From IMG/VR virus record IMGVR_UViG_3300032053_017225, positions 1-45,053 of that record: a stretch of DNA of 45,053 bases. One strand, 5' to 3'. The notes below the pieces were generated by a model that saw only the letters and a list, made by a program, of their open reading frames with translations, was not told the origin of the DNA and made no database searches. Both the position numbers and the translations under genes were made by a program. Source of the DNA: a virus. Positions 23,767 to 33,223 of this stretch are shown piece by piece. Numbering within the stretch: position 1 is the first letter of the stretch; each line of letters opens with the position of its first letter.

Positions 23767-23767
23767 T

Positions 23768-24070
23768 ATGAAAGTGGAGAGGTTTTTAGTAAAAGCTTGC
23801 TGTGGTTCAACCTCAGTTACCTTCAAAATAGGCTCTCCAGTATCTAAGGATTTTCTACCATTATTAGTAGGGAACGGTTTTATTGAATCTAAGCATTTCA
23901 CTGCCGCCGGTCTTTTATATGTTGAAAATGAAAGTCTAGTTGTAACGGGTTCTTTTGGGCAAAGTATATTACAAATTAAATGTAAAAAGACTTGCGAGGA
24001 ATCTATTAATAATTTCGAGCAGTTACTGATTAAATGGAGCGAAAATGCAAAGGATCCAAGCGAAAAGTAA
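23768..24070 (+). CDS. Unknown protein
   Basis: 100 residues, beta-rich (CGSTSVTFKIGSPVS, LVVTGSFGQSILQIK) with a helical end. It begins one base after the previous stop and overlaps the M41-like gene by 26 bases. Function not recognised. Confidence 0.7.
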   Translation: MKVERFLVKACCGSTSVTFKIGSPVSKDFLPLLVGNGFIESKHFTAAGLLYVENESLVVTGSFGQSILQIKCKKTCEESINNFEQLLIKWSENAKDPSEK

Positions 24071-24752
24071 GAAAAACACAACTTACGCTAAATCTGCATT
24101 TAAAACTACCAATAAAAGTAAGTTAGCTATTGAATTCTCAATAATTACAACATGTTTCCACGAATCAGGGCATGCGATGGCCGCTTTGTTAAACTTCGGA
24201 TATGTTCATTCTGTAGCCTGTCAAATAAATAAAAAGAAATCAACGACTTATTTGGGCGAAATGAAATACGACGGAGCGGCTGAGCTTGAAAATACTACCG
24301 ATCCTATATTATTTCATAGGCTATTAATGGGTGATATCGCCGTTTATCAGGCTGGGTTAGCTGCTGAAAAGATTTTTTATAAAGAAATATGCGGAATGGA
24401 TCAATTACCAGCCTGCATTAAAGAGGGCTATCAAATTGATTTTGGATACGTCTCCGATATTATAAAAGAATACAATTTAGCCCCGCCTGGTAAAAAAAGA
24501 TACGCCTTTAAAAAGAAAAGTTTTAGACAAGTACAAAAGCTATTGTATAATAATTGGGACGATGTTAAGCTAATAGCACATACTTTGTTTCAAAAGAAAA
24601 AGCTTTTTCATGATGATTTAAAACTTATTCTTACGAATAAATCTTTAAATAAAAAATTCTGGAAGGAGCAATTCAAGAGCATTGAAATTTTAAGTTCGCA
24701 AGCCGATTCAGATTTTCCTGAATCTCACATTAAAAAACTATTTAAGATCTAA
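24045..24752 (+). CDS. Stand-alone FtsH-type (M41-like) metalloprotease domain
   Basis: 235 residues. Zinc motif HESGH at 39-43 in the setting CFHESGHAMAALL, as in FtsH peptidase domains (HExxH); AGLAAEKIFY near 105 matches the conserved helix, and IDFGYVSDI near 145 is where the third, acidic ligand lies in FtsH. No AAA+ ATPase or membrane segment is present, so it could work alone on small or unfolded substrates or with another ATPase. About 80 extra C-terminal residues are Lys-rich and helical. Confidence 0.72.
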   Translation: MQRIQAKSKKNTTYAKSAFKTTNKSKLAIEFSIITTCFHESGHAMAALLNFGYVHSVACQINKKKSTTYLGEMKYDGAAELENTTDPILFHRLLMGDIAVYQAGLAAEKIFYKEICGMDQLPACIKEGYQIDFGYVSDIIKEYNLAPPGKKRYAFKKKSFRQVQKLLYNNWDDVKLIAHTLFQKKKLFHDDLKLILTNKSLNKKFWKEQFKSIEILSSQADSDFPESHIKKLFKI

Positions 24753-24805
24753 CAACCGTATTCCCTAATTTACCCATACGTGATAATACAAGTTATTGTT
24801 ATAGC

Positions 24806-24823
24806 GCTCAAGCGTAATTGAGC
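24806..24823. other. Inverted repeat GCTCAA-N6-TTGAGC upstream of dnaE
   Basis: A perfect 6-base inverted repeat with 6-base loop, 37 bases upstream of the dnaE start and just before a TATAAT (24841-24846). No T-run follows, so it is more likely an operator or weak hairpin than a terminator. Confidence 0.35.
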
Positions 24824-24860
24824 CAGATATGAACGTAAAGTATAATACTCAAAGGAACAT

Positions 24861-27800
24861 ATGACTGACTTCGTTTCATTACATAATCATACCGATTTTT
24901 CTATTCTTGATTCTCTAATTACCCCTAAAGAGCTTTTTAACAGAGCCAAAGAGTTGGGGCAGAAAGCTATCGCTATAACCGATCACGGCTCGCTAGCGAG
25001 CGCCTGGGACGCTTTAAAGGCATCTAAAGCATCTGGCGTGAAACTCATCATCGGCTGCGAGATGTATTTTCTAAATGATGCAAAGAAAACTGATGAGCGT
25101 TTTAGGCACATTATATTGTTAGCTAAAAACGCCGTTGGTTATAAGAATTTGCTTTTATTGAATAAGCGTGGTTTTGATAATAGCGCAATCTTCGCCAAAA
25201 GAATTTATCCCATTATTGATTGGTCGGCATTAAAAGAATATTCTGAAGGACTAATTTGTCTCACATCTTGCAGTAATGGCATTTTGGCTCAGCTGTTAAT
25301 GAATAAAAGATTTGATGAAGCCGAAGACCAGCTCAACAAATTAGTTAATATTTTTGGAGATGATTTGGGTTTAGAAGTTCAGGCGAATACGTTAAAGCGT
25401 GGCTCTAACGTACATAATGATGTTATTGAGCAAGTTTTCGTTAATGCTCAAATAATAAAATTAGCCAAAAAATACAATGTTAGATGTGTGGCTACAACCA
25501 ATTCACATTATGTAAATAAGGCGGACTCGGAAACTCATGATGTTCTTCTTGCTATTGGATCACATCAACCAATTCACTCTAATTTTAGGTTAAAATATGA
25601 CTGCCCAGAATTCTATTTAAAATCTGGAGATGAAGTAAAGTCTTTTTTCGAAAGAAATTATGGCGATTTTGCCGATGAATTATGTGCGAACACAGTTTAT
25701 TTCGCTGATAAATGCGAAGAGCCGGCTTGGATTGATCCAAAGTTCTCTAATCCTTCTGGTAAAGAGCTTCCGACTTTCCCCACTAAAGACGAATTAGATT
25801 ATTTTATTTTCGTTAAGTGGAAAGCAGATCAAACGGAAGATCTTCAAAAACAAGATGAGGACAAGCTCTACCTTAGGTTCAAATGCGAAGAGAGCCTTAA
25901 AAATAAGCTCAATAAAATTGATCCAGATAAAATAGCAGAATATAAAGCTCGAATTGAAGAAGAGCTAGAGGTTTTTGAATTCCACGGATTCTCTAGCTAT
26001 ATGCTCATTGTTGCCGACTATATTAATTGGGCAAGGAAGAATGAAATTAGAATAGGCGACGGTCGAGGATCTGTCGGAGGATCTTTAGTAGCTTATATTC
26101 TTGGAATTCACCAAGCCGATCCAATTAAATATGGCTTGATTTTTGCTCGTTTCCATAATAAAGAAAAGTCTTCTTTCCCAGATATTGATACCGATTTCGC
26201 GCCGTCTGGCAGGGAAAAGGTACAGGATTACTTGCGCGCAAAATACGGCGCCGACCACGTTGCACACGTATCTAACGTCAATACAATTACGCCTAAGGTA
26301 TATGTGCGCGACGTTTGCCGAGCTTGTGAGCTTGGTGGATCGAAAGATGCAGCCGTGAAACTCGGAACTGATATTGCAGATTGTATTCCCAAGGACATTC
26401 ATTCTATTGATGATGCTTTGGAGCGAGTCCCAATGTTCGCTGAATATGCAAAGAAATATCCAGAACTATCTAAATATAAAGCTATTTGTGGAAAATATCG
26501 CGCGTGGTCTACTCACGCTGGTGGTATTATTATTTCTGCGCGCCCTTTGCCCGGTCTAATTCCATTAAGAAAAGATAAGGAAGGTCAATGGGCGATCGAA
26601 TATGATAAAGAAAAAGCTGAAGAAAACGGATTGGTCAAAATGGATACTCTTGGATTATCTACGCTTGACTTAATTGATCAGACTTATCGGCTTATTAAAG
26701 AGGCTGGCAAAGAAGCGCCACCCGACCCACCCGATTATGATGAATATGATCAAACTACTTATGATCTTATTTCTAAGGGAGATACCTTTTGCGTATTCCA
26801 ATTAGGTACAAGTTCTGGCACCATAGATTTATGTAGAAGGATTAAGCCTAAATCCGTAAATGACATTAGCTATATTAATTCGTTAGCTCGCCCCTCTGCC
26901 AGAGAAATGCGTAGCGATTTCATTGCGACCAAAGATGGTAAAAAGCCGTTCGCCCTACTTCATCCTACTTTGGGCAGAGCATTCAATAATACCTTTGGGT
27001 TCGGATTATATGAAGAGTCTCTGATGTATCTTGCGCAAGACGTTGCAGGCTGGACGCTTCACGGTGCTGACAACTTAAGAAAACTTACTAAAGAAAAAGG
27101 AAAGAATCCTAAAAAGGTTCAGCAGTGGAGAAAAGAATTTATTGAGGGCGCAGTAAGTCGAAATGTTAATGAAGAAATAGCTAAACGAATTTGGGACGAA
27201 GTAGTCGATAAATTCCAAGGCTATGGATTTAATATGAGCCACTCGATCCTTTATTCTATGAGTAGCTATAGAACTGCTTATTTGAAAGCGCATTATCCAT
27301 TAGAATTTTTATTAGCTAATTTAATGGCTGAAGTTAAAAGCAATAGTCCAGATGCAAAAAACAATATTGCTAAAATTAAAAAAGAGATTAAGTCTCAAAA
27401 AGTTAAGATAGTACCTCCAGACATTAATAAATCTAGTTTAACTTACACTATTGATAAGGATAACAAATTAATTACCGGTCTTGACGCATTGAAGTTTGTA
27501 AGTGATGAGGCGATTAAAGATATCATTCTAAAGCGACCCTTTAGAAACTTTTTTGATTTCATGTCTCGGGTTGAAACGAAGAAAGTTCGTGCAAACACGA
27601 TTCAGGCGCTGGCGGCAAGCGGCTGCCTTGATTCTTTCAATATTCCACGAAAACATATTTTCTTATACGTTTCTGATTATCGCAAAAAATTGCAGGTATG
27701 GTTGAAACGACATGATCCGAGCAAAGAAGAATTTTCTTATCCTTGGCCAAATGATCCAGAATGGACATTGCCAGAGCTATACGCTTTAGAGAATAATTAT

Positions 27801-28382
27801 TTAGGAGATTCATTTGTTTGTGGTAAGCTGCAGGCATACGGTGATTTTTTCAAAACGTCACATATTACTTTGGATAAAATTAAACGCGCGCCAGATAAAT
27901 CATCAGCCAAATCTGTTCGAGTTGAAGTTAAAGATATGTTTGAATTTAAGATCAAAAAGAATGATAGTAAATATTATGGTCAATCAATGATTAAGGCTAC
28001 CGTTGAAGATGTAAATGGCGCTCAATGTGGTATGACAATTTTTCCAAAAGGATTGGCGCAAGCAAATAGTCGTATTAAAGATTTAACAAACGGGAAACAT
28101 ATTTTTGGTATTGGGTGTGCATTGCATTTTGCCGGAACCGTTAATGTTTATGAAGATGAGGTTGGAATTATTCTTGAAGATTTATTTAGTTTTCAACCTT
28201 GCCCTCAACCGCCCGCTGACTTAAAAGCCAAGAAAATAAATTTAAAACTTCTTAAAAAAGAGAAGGTTGAAGAAACCTCTGGCGAAATGGAAACTGAAGA
28301 TATATTGTTCGAAGAGATAGAAGATATGCTTATCAATGAAGGCTTGTTAGATATTGATGTAGATTACGACGGCGACATTTAA
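24861..28382 (+). CDS. dnaE: DNA polymerase III alpha subunit
   Basis: 1,173 residues, full DnaE length. PHP domain at 1-280 (HNHTDFS near 8, ITDHGS near 40); polymerase core with GRGSVGGSLVAY and the catalytic PDIDTDF at 440-446 (Asp441, Asp443); finger region with SHAGG-like THAGG; helix-hairpin-helix region near 870-920; OB domain near 1020-1110. In the late PHP ligand motif it reads TNSH (214-216) where active PHP proofreaders usually have D-x-H, so built-in proofreading may be weakened. No clamp or clamp loader is in the window, so it may use the host's. SD AAAGGA. Confidence 0.96.
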   Translation: MTDFVSLHNHTDFSILDSLITPKELFNRAKELGQKAIAITDHGSLASAWDALKASKASGVKLIIGCEMYFLNDAKKTDERFRHIILLAKNAVGYKNLLLLNKRGFDNSAIFAKRIYPIIDWSALKEYSEGLICLTSCSNGILAQLLMNKRFDEAEDQLNKLVNIFGDDLGLEVQANTLKRGSNVHNDVIEQVFVNAQIIKLAKKYNVRCVATTNSHYVNKADSETHDVLLAIGSHQPIHSNFRLKYDCPEFYLKSGDEVKSFFERNYGDFADELCANTVYFADKCEEPAWIDPKFSNPSGKELPTFPTKDELDYFIFVKWKADQTEDLQKQDEDKLYLRFKCEESLKNKLNKIDPDKIAEYKARIEEELEVFEFHGFSSYMLIVADYINWARKNEIRIGDGRGSVGGSLVAYILGIHQADPIKYGLIFARFHNKEKSSFPDIDTDFAPSGREKVQDYLRAKYGADHVAHVSNVNTITPKVYVRDVCRACELGGSKDAAVKLGTDIADCIPKDIHSIDDALERVPMFAEYAKKYPELSKYKAICGKYRAWSTHAGGIIISARPLPGLIPLRKDKEGQWAIEYDKEKAEENGLVKMDTLGLSTLDLIDQTYRLIKEAGKEAPPDPPDYDEYDQTTYDLISKGDTFCVFQLGTSSGTIDLCRRIKPKSVNDISYINSLARPSAREMRSDFIATKDGKKPFALLHPTLGRAFNNTFGFGLYEESLMYLAQDVAGWTLHGADNLRKLTKEKGKNPKKVQQWRKEFIEGAVSRNVNEEIAKRIWDEVVDKFQGYGFNMSHSILYSMSSYRTAYLKAHYPLEFLLANLMAEVKSNSPDAKNNIAKIKKEIKSQKVKIVPPDINKSSLTYTIDKDNKLITGLDALKFVSDEAIKDIILKRPFRNFFDFMSRVETKKVRANTIQALAASGCLDSFNIPRKHIFLYVSDYRKKLQVWLKRHDPSKEEFSYPWPNDPEWTLPELYALENNYLGDSFVCGKLQAYGDFFKTSHITLDKIKRAPDKSSAKSVRVEVKDMFEFKIKKNDSKYYGQSMIKATVEDVNGAQCGMTIFPKGLAQANSRIKDLTNGKHIFGIGCALHFAGTVNVYEDEVGIILEDLFSFQPCPQPPADLKAKKINLKLLKKEKVEETSGEMETEDILFEEIEDMLINEGLLDIDVDYDGDI

Positions 28383-28460
28383 ATTGATATTGATAATAAT
28401 AAAAGAAATAAAAAATGATATATTTGATAAGATTTTATATCAATAACGGAGTATAAGATT

Positions 28461-29534
28461 ATGAAGTTGTCAGATTGGGCAGATAAACAAGGCATTAAGT
28501 ACTTAACAGCATACCGCTGGTTTAAAGCTGGTAAAATGCCAGTTCCGTGTTATCAAACTGAATCCGGCACCATCATCGTCGATGTTCCGGAGAAAAATAT
28601 GCAAGATGATCAATTAAGTAGTCAAGCCGTATCTCAATTTTTAAAGAAAACCGTGGAATTTAGTAATGCTAAAACTTCAATAGAAGATTTTGCAGCCTAT
28701 GTTTTATCTAATTATAAATTAGAAAATTCAGGCGCTGAGGAGTCTGAGGTTCAAAAATCAGCTAAAGGCACAAAAGATATGATTAGTCCTCATTCTAGTC
28801 AGCATTTTAATAAATTTTTAAAGAAAAACGATAAAAAGCCAGAGCTTAATATGTTTCTAATAAATGAACAATCTTTAGAAACTATTACGCTGGCTTCGGC
28901 TGATGCATCTTCTTCTGAAGAAGCTTTAGCAAAAGAACTGTCTAGTGTTTTTGACCCAGAGGGTTCCGTAAAAGTTGGAACCGTCCTTCCAGTCAATTCA
29001 AATTATAGATCTTTTGCTAAAAATAATCCTAATATCAAATTAATGGCAAATGATTTAGGTGCTGCAATTACGCAGGGCAAGACCTCTTCAACAGTAAAAA
29101 CACTCCAAAGTTTAGAAAGTGGAGCTATAATTGCAAGATCAATTTCTTCGGCGCCCATCGACGTCTCCAATGTAAGTCAATCAGCATCTGGCTGCGTTTT
29201 TAACGATTCGATTTCTTTTGGCGCTCCCGCAAGTTCTTTTGCCTCCGTCTCATCTGGTTCATATACTCCCATGAATTATTTGTCTCTAGAGGAAGAAGTT
29301 TCGGAAGAAGACTCAGTTTATTCCTCATTTACTAAGACTGCCTCAGAAAATATCATTGAAAATGAAAAAGTCACTTATGACGAAGCTAGATTGCTGGTTG
29401 ATCTTATGATCAAATTAAACCAGGTATCCAATGACCCAATTCAAATCGATAGAAAAGCAAAAGAGATTTGTAATTGGACTAAAGATACCTGGAAATCTAT
29501 TTTTGCTATTAGCGTCCTCGCGGCAAAAAAATAA
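28461..29534 (+). CDS. IS607-type resolvase HTH fused to an unknown body
   Basis: 357 residues. The first 45 closely match the MerR-like DNA-binding domain of IS607-family serine resolvases: MKLSDWADKQGIKYLTAYRW, FKAGKMPVP and YQTESGTIIVDV. No resolvase catalytic domain follows; residues 60-300 are Ser/Ala-rich and largely disordered, ending in a helical domain (305-357, Trp/Lys-rich). It may be a DNA-binding structural or regulatory protein that borrowed the HTH. SD GGAG. Not an active recombinase as encoded. Confidence 0.75.
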   Translation: MKLSDWADKQGIKYLTAYRWFKAGKMPVPCYQTESGTIIVDVPEKNMQDDQLSSQAVSQFLKKTVEFSNAKTSIEDFAAYVLSNYKLENSGAEESEVQKSAKGTKDMISPHSSQHFNKFLKKNDKKPELNMFLINEQSLETITLASADASSSEEALAKELSSVFDPEGSVKVGTVLPVNSNYRSFAKNNPNIKLMANDLGAAITQGKTSSTVKTLQSLESGAIIARSISSAPIDVSNVSQSASGCVFNDSISFGAPASSFASVSSGSYTPMNYLSLEEEVSEEDSVYSSFTKTASENIIENEKVTYDEARLLVDLMIKLNQVSNDPIQIDRKAKEICNWTKDTWKSIFAISVLAAKK

Positions 29535-29543
29535 GGAAAGAAC

Positions 29544-30227
29544 ATGTTCAAAAATTTATCTCGCAGAGTTTATCTTCAATTAAGAAGTTTCATTATCAGT
29601 CTATTGGCTTGGTGTTGGTTGAAACCGGTTTTACTCAATATTAAGTTGGTTAATTTTTTTACCAAATTTTTAGCTGGCGCTAAAATTAAAGTATTAAAAG
29701 ATATTAATCTTTTTGAACTTGCCACTAATACTAAATTATTTTTAACTACAGATAGTAAGCGCGCGCCCTATGGTCCGCAAATTACTAAAAGAGCCGATGA
29801 AGAAGAAGATTGGAGAGAGAATGTATATGTTAAAAGCTCAATCGAGCGTTTAAAACAAAGAATAGCTTTAATGCAACATGAAGGTGAAGTTGGTTTAATT
29901 AAAAGATCGTATGTTCCTAAATCTCCAGATGAGGTACCGCCACCATTAAAACCACTTGACGGCTATACCACCGTGGAAATGTCAGAAGACACTAAAGCGA
30001 AATCCTCTCCAGAGGATTTAGCCAATGCATTAAAAAATATGGCTGAGCGTCTTCGAGCAAGGGGACTAGTCAAAGAGATTAAAAATGAAGTTGGCAAAGA
30101 AACAGAGGCTGAAGTTGTTCTTAAGAGGAAGCCTGCTGCAAAGAAAAAGACGCCTGCCGTTAAAAAGAAAACAAATAAAAAAGCAGCCATTAAAGTGGTA
30201 TCTAAAAAGAAGAAAATTAGAAGATGA
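29544..30227 (+). CDS. Unknown protein with membrane-like helix and histone-H1-like tail
   Basis: 227 residues. A hydrophobic stretch near 14-45 (FIISLLAWCWLKPVLLNIKL) could be a membrane or buried helix. The middle is charged. The last 35 residues are Lys/Ala/Pro-rich repeats (KRKPAAKKKTPAVKKKTNKK), like histone H1 tails that bind DNA without sequence preference. No family recognised; a DNA-anchoring protein is possible. Confidence 0.68.
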   Translation: MFKNLSRRVYLQLRSFIISLLAWCWLKPVLLNIKLVNFFTKFLAGAKIKVLKDINLFELATNTKLFLTTDSKRAPYGPQITKRADEEEDWRENVYVKSSIERLKQRIALMQHEGEVGLIKRSYVPKSPDEVPPPLKPLDGYTTVEMSEDTKAKSSPEDLANALKNMAERLRARGLVKEIKNEVGKETEAEVVLKRKPAAKKKTPAVKKKTNKKAAIKVVSKKKKIRR

Positions 30228-30250
30228 TATATTAAGGGTAAGAAGGTAAT

Positions 30251-31084
30251 ATGAAGTGTAAATCTTGTACAAATGAAGTTCCGCCAAAATTTTCCCACGC
30301 CATAAAGACTAATATTTGCCCTTTTTGTGGCGAAGAGATTATGGATTCTGAATTGCAATTGGCTCTAACTGGCTTACAAGAGGCTATGTTGGCTGTAGAG
30401 GAATATCCAGATGAAATGCATGATTGGCTTAAGTGTAATTATCAATTAGTTGCTGAGTCTGGAACGGTACCCTTATCTCAATATGAAGCTGACTTAGTTG
30501 AAATTGCGGACTTGCGTAGTTCTGTTGAAGAGTTAAAAGAAAAATTGGCTAATGCCAAGCCAACTCCAAAGAGCGGCTTAACGGGACCAACAAAATTACC
30601 CTCAGAAATAGCCAAGGATAAGAATGGAAATGCTCTTGAGGGTGAAGCGTTGGCTGACCCCGAGACTAATAGCAAATTCTTTAAGAATGCTTTGGTGAAG
30701 CAACCGGTTGATGCTGCTCAGCATTACAAAAACATGGTCAAGAAAATTAAAGAAACAGGGACTATGGGCTCTAGTGAGGGTGGCAGCGGCGGCGGAGCCA
30801 TAACTCCAGAAATGATGGCGGCATACACCTCGGGTGAAGAGTCTGACCCCTCAGAATATAATGAATTGTTCGGCGGCGGTCCAATAAATTCTGCCATAGA
30901 TTCTGATTATGATGATGAAAATGAAATTCCCGCTGCCGCGTTGCAAATGATGCACTCGGCTAAGAGCCAAAGTGGCGACTATAACGCAAGGGATGTTGCT
31001 AAGCTACAAGAATTGCAAAAGAAGGCGCAACGCGCCGGAAACGCAATGAACCGTACTGGTGGCGTTGGATTGATTAGAAGATGA
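30251..31084 (+). CDS. Unknown protein with N-terminal zinc ribbon
   Basis: 277 residues. CKSC at 3-6 and CPFC at 23-26 form one zinc ribbon. A coiled-coil-like helix follows near 75-98 (IADLRSSVEELKEKLANAKP), then a Gly/Ser/Asp-rich linker (170-220) and a helical end. It overlaps the next gene by 4 bases. Function unknown. Confidence 0.7.
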   Translation: MKCKSCTNEVPPKFSHAIKTNICPFCGEEIMDSELQLALTGLQEAMLAVEEYPDEMHDWLKCNYQLVAESGTVPLSQYEADLVEIADLRSSVEELKEKLANAKPTPKSGLTGPTKLPSEIAKDKNGNALEGEALADPETNSKFFKNALVKQPVDAAQHYKNMVKKIKETGTMGSSEGGSGGGAITPEMMAAYTSGEESDPSEYNELFGGGPINSAIDSDYDDENEIPAAALQMMHSAKSQSGDYNARDVAKLQELQKKAQRAGNAMNRTGGVGLIRR

Positions 31085-31404
31085 GTTTAGGAATAATTGA
31101 TAATAAGAAAATAGATTTAACCTCCGATGAGTGGAGTATGTATAATCAAATTGTAGTTAGTTATACTAAAGAGCCATATCAAAAGGGTGATGATTTTTTT
31201 ATTGATTTATTTGAGACAGACGAAGATGGCATTATTATTTTTCTTAAGCCACCTTCTCAGAGGCAAATTAGTTTAGAAATTTATCTATTTATGATGAGCG
31301 TTATGCAGCATCAACATATTCGCAAAATGTATAATCAAATAGAAGTTTTATCTAAACAATTATCTTTAAAGATTGAGAATGAGTTAAAAGAAAAAGCAAA
31401 ATAA
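31081..31404 (+). CDS. Unknown protein
   Basis: 107 residues; a mixed N-terminal half (DDFFIDLFETDEDGIIIFLK) and a helical C-terminus (MMSVMQHQHIRKMYNQIEVL). No recognised family. Coupled to the zinc-ribbon gene upstream. Confidence 0.7.
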   Translation: MSLGIIDNKKIDLTSDEWSMYNQIVVSYTKEPYQKGDDFFIDLFETDEDGIIIFLKPPSQRQISLEIYLFMMSVMQHQHIRKMYNQIEVLSKQLSLKIENELKEKAK

Positions 31405-31435
31405 CTACACATTTTTATTAATATTAAGGACTATT

Positions 31436-31939
31436 ATGACAGAGAAAGTTACATTGGGTCACCTAATTGGTGATGCATTAGAGGATGATTTTTTAAGCTT
31501 TGATTTGACCGAGATTCAGGAAGTTTTATTATCTTTACAAGAAATTGAAACCATTGATCTTGCCCACGCAGAGCAGTTACAACAACAGGCGTTAAGAGGT
31601 GCAGATTTATTGTCAGAGTATTTAGGCAAAATAGTAAAAACAACAAGTTATTTAGAATCAAAAACAAGCAGCATTAAAAACAAAGTATCTTTGGAGTATA
31701 AATCTCCGGACGGATCAAAACCAACTGCTGATATGAGAAAATGGGCGGGCGAAAGCTCAACCGAAGTTGAAAATTGGAATATAAAATTAGCCAAAGCCAA
31801 GGGTAGCAAAATAGTTCTAGAAAAGAAGTACGATATTTTAATCAAGTCGCATCATCATTATAAAGATATTGCGAGCGGGATGAAGAGATCAATACTTGGA
31901 TATAATACGAACACAGAGAAGACACCCGCAGGCTGGTAA
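31436..31939 (+). CDS. Unknown helical protein, candidate recombination mediator
   Basis: 167 residues, largely helical, ending SHHHYKDIASGMKRSILGYN. It lies 9 bases before recA. In T4-like phages the mediator UvsY, a small helical protein, loads UvsX on SSB-coated DNA. Position, size and helicity suggest an analogous role, but no UvsY motif can be confirmed by eye. Confidence 0.5.
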   Translation: MTEKVTLGHLIGDALEDDFLSFDLTEIQEVLLSLQEIETIDLAHAEQLQQQALRGADLLSEYLGKIVKTTSYLESKTSSIKNKVSLEYKSPDGSKPTADMRKWAGESSTEVENWNIKLAKAKGSKIVLEKKYDILIKSHHHYKDIASGMKRSILGYNTNTEKTPAGW

Positions 31940-31948
31940 GGAGAGAAG

Positions 31949-33223
31949 ATGAGTGATGATAAAAAAAAGAAAGACGATAAATTTACGGCATTTTTCAAGA
32001 GTTATTCAGACAGCGAAGATTTGTTAGACTTCAAATTTGCGAGCCAAACGATTGGCAAAAAAGTACCAGTTATATCCTCTGGATCATTAGGATTAGATAA
32101 TGCGCTTTCGTCTGGAGGGCTTCCAAAAGGAAGGCTGATTCAGTTTTACGGCGCCCCAGGTAGCGGCAAAACGCTGATGGCGATGATTGCGATGTTGGAA
32201 GCTCAGAAAGCCGACCCAACCGCCTATCAGGTGTTTATCGACGCGGAAGGTACCTTCGATCCTAAGTGGGCAAAGATACTTGGATTGAATGTAAAGAAGA
32301 TTATTGTTATTGATGGCGATATGGCTGTCAATGGTCGTAAATGTTTTGAAATGCTTTTGGGAGAACCAAAAGAAGATAAAAAGACGCACAAGCTTGTGGG
32401 TAAATCTAAAGAAGGTTTGCTTGATCAAATTAAGAAAGGTGATATGAACATCAATATCATCGTTCTAGATTCATTAGGATCAATCATGCCTCCAGGAGAA
32501 GATATCTCGGCTGTCGGCAAAATGAACATGTCATTGCTTGCTAGATTCTTAACAACTACATTTAGAAAGCTTTCGTTAGAATTAAGTAAGGTGAAAATTC
32601 CATTCATCATTATCAATCACGTCAAAGCAACGATGGAGTCTTATGGATTAGATCACACCTTCTCTGGCGGTAATACTTATTCACACTTTTTAAGCGCTAA
32701 CATCTTTTTCACTATTGTTAATAGGGCGGATGCTAAAGTTTTAGACGACAAAGAGAATAAGATTGGACATACGCTTAGAGCAAGTATTGAAAAGAGTAAA
32801 TTTGGTCCATGGCCACGCGCGTGTGAGTTTAAAGTTAATTTTGGAATTGGCGTCATTGATAAGCATGAAGAGATTGCTCAATTAGCCATCGATTATAATG
32901 TAGTTGAAAAGCCGACGGCAGTTACTCATGTTTATGGAGATCGTAAGTGGGTCGGCAAAGAAAAATTCTGTGATGCCATTGCTAGTGATGAAGCTCTAGC
33001 CGCCGAATTAACCGCAAAAATTCATGAGGCGCGCGAGCACCAGCATGATAAAGATAGGGTCGAAGAAGAGGTTGAGGTTGATGTTGATGCCCTTGGCTTC
33101 CCAGATAGAGAAGTCAGCGATGAAGAATTGAATGAGATTTTGTCAAGACCTCTTATAGACGAAGGCAATTCAGATTCTGGCGATGCTGATAAACCAAAAC
33201 GCGGAAAGAAAAAGGCAGAATAA
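31949..33223 (+). CDS. recA: RecA/UvsX-like recombinase
   Basis: 424 residues. Walker A GAPGSGKT at 68-75, the DAEGTFDPKWA segment near 100 with the catalytic Glu, Walker B in INIIVLDSLGSIMPP near 170, the DNA-binding loop region (MNMSLLARFLTTTFRKL) and IPFIIINHVKATM. It forms filaments on ssDNA for strand exchange. The C-terminal 60 residues are very acidic then Lys-rich, longer than in typical RecA. SD AAGGAG; the stop overlaps the next ATG. Confidence 0.95.
   Translation: MSDDKKKKDDKFTAFFKSYSDSEDLLDFKFASQTIGKKVPVISSGSLGLDNALSSGGLPKGRLIQFYGAPGSGKTLMAMIAMLEAQKADPTAYQVFIDAEGTFDPKWAKILGLNVKKIIVIDGDMAVNGRKCFEMLLGEPKEDKKTHKLVGKSKEGLLDQIKKGDMNINIIVLDSLGSIMPPGEDISAVGKMNMSLLARFLTTTFRKLSLELSKVKIPFIIINHVKATMESYGLDHTFSGGNTYSHFLSANIFFTIVNRADAKVLDDKENKIGHTLRASIEKSKFGPWPRACEFKVNFGIGVIDKHEEIAQLAIDYNVVEKPTAVTHVYGDRKWVGKEKFCDAIASDEALAAELTAKIHEAREHQHDKDRVEEEVEVDVDALGFPDREVSDEELNEILSRPLIDEGNSDSGDADKPKRGKKKAE

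Noticed and set aside
23551-24081. A 176-residue - strand frame
   Set aside because: It covers two + strand genes with good operon spacing, and its sequence is Ser/Leu/Phe-rich like antisense of AT-rich genes.
26085-26402. A 105-residue - strand frame inside dnaE
   Set aside because: It lies wholly within the conserved polymerase core, has no sign of independent coding and is best seen as a shadow.
28461-28600. An active IS607 mobile element
   Set aside because: Only the HTH is present; no serine-recombinase domain, TnpB gene or element ends are visible nearby.
29963-30358. A 131-residue - strand frame
   Set aside because: It is the reverse of the Lys/Ala-rich tail region (hence Phe/Leu-rich) and overlaps two supported genes.
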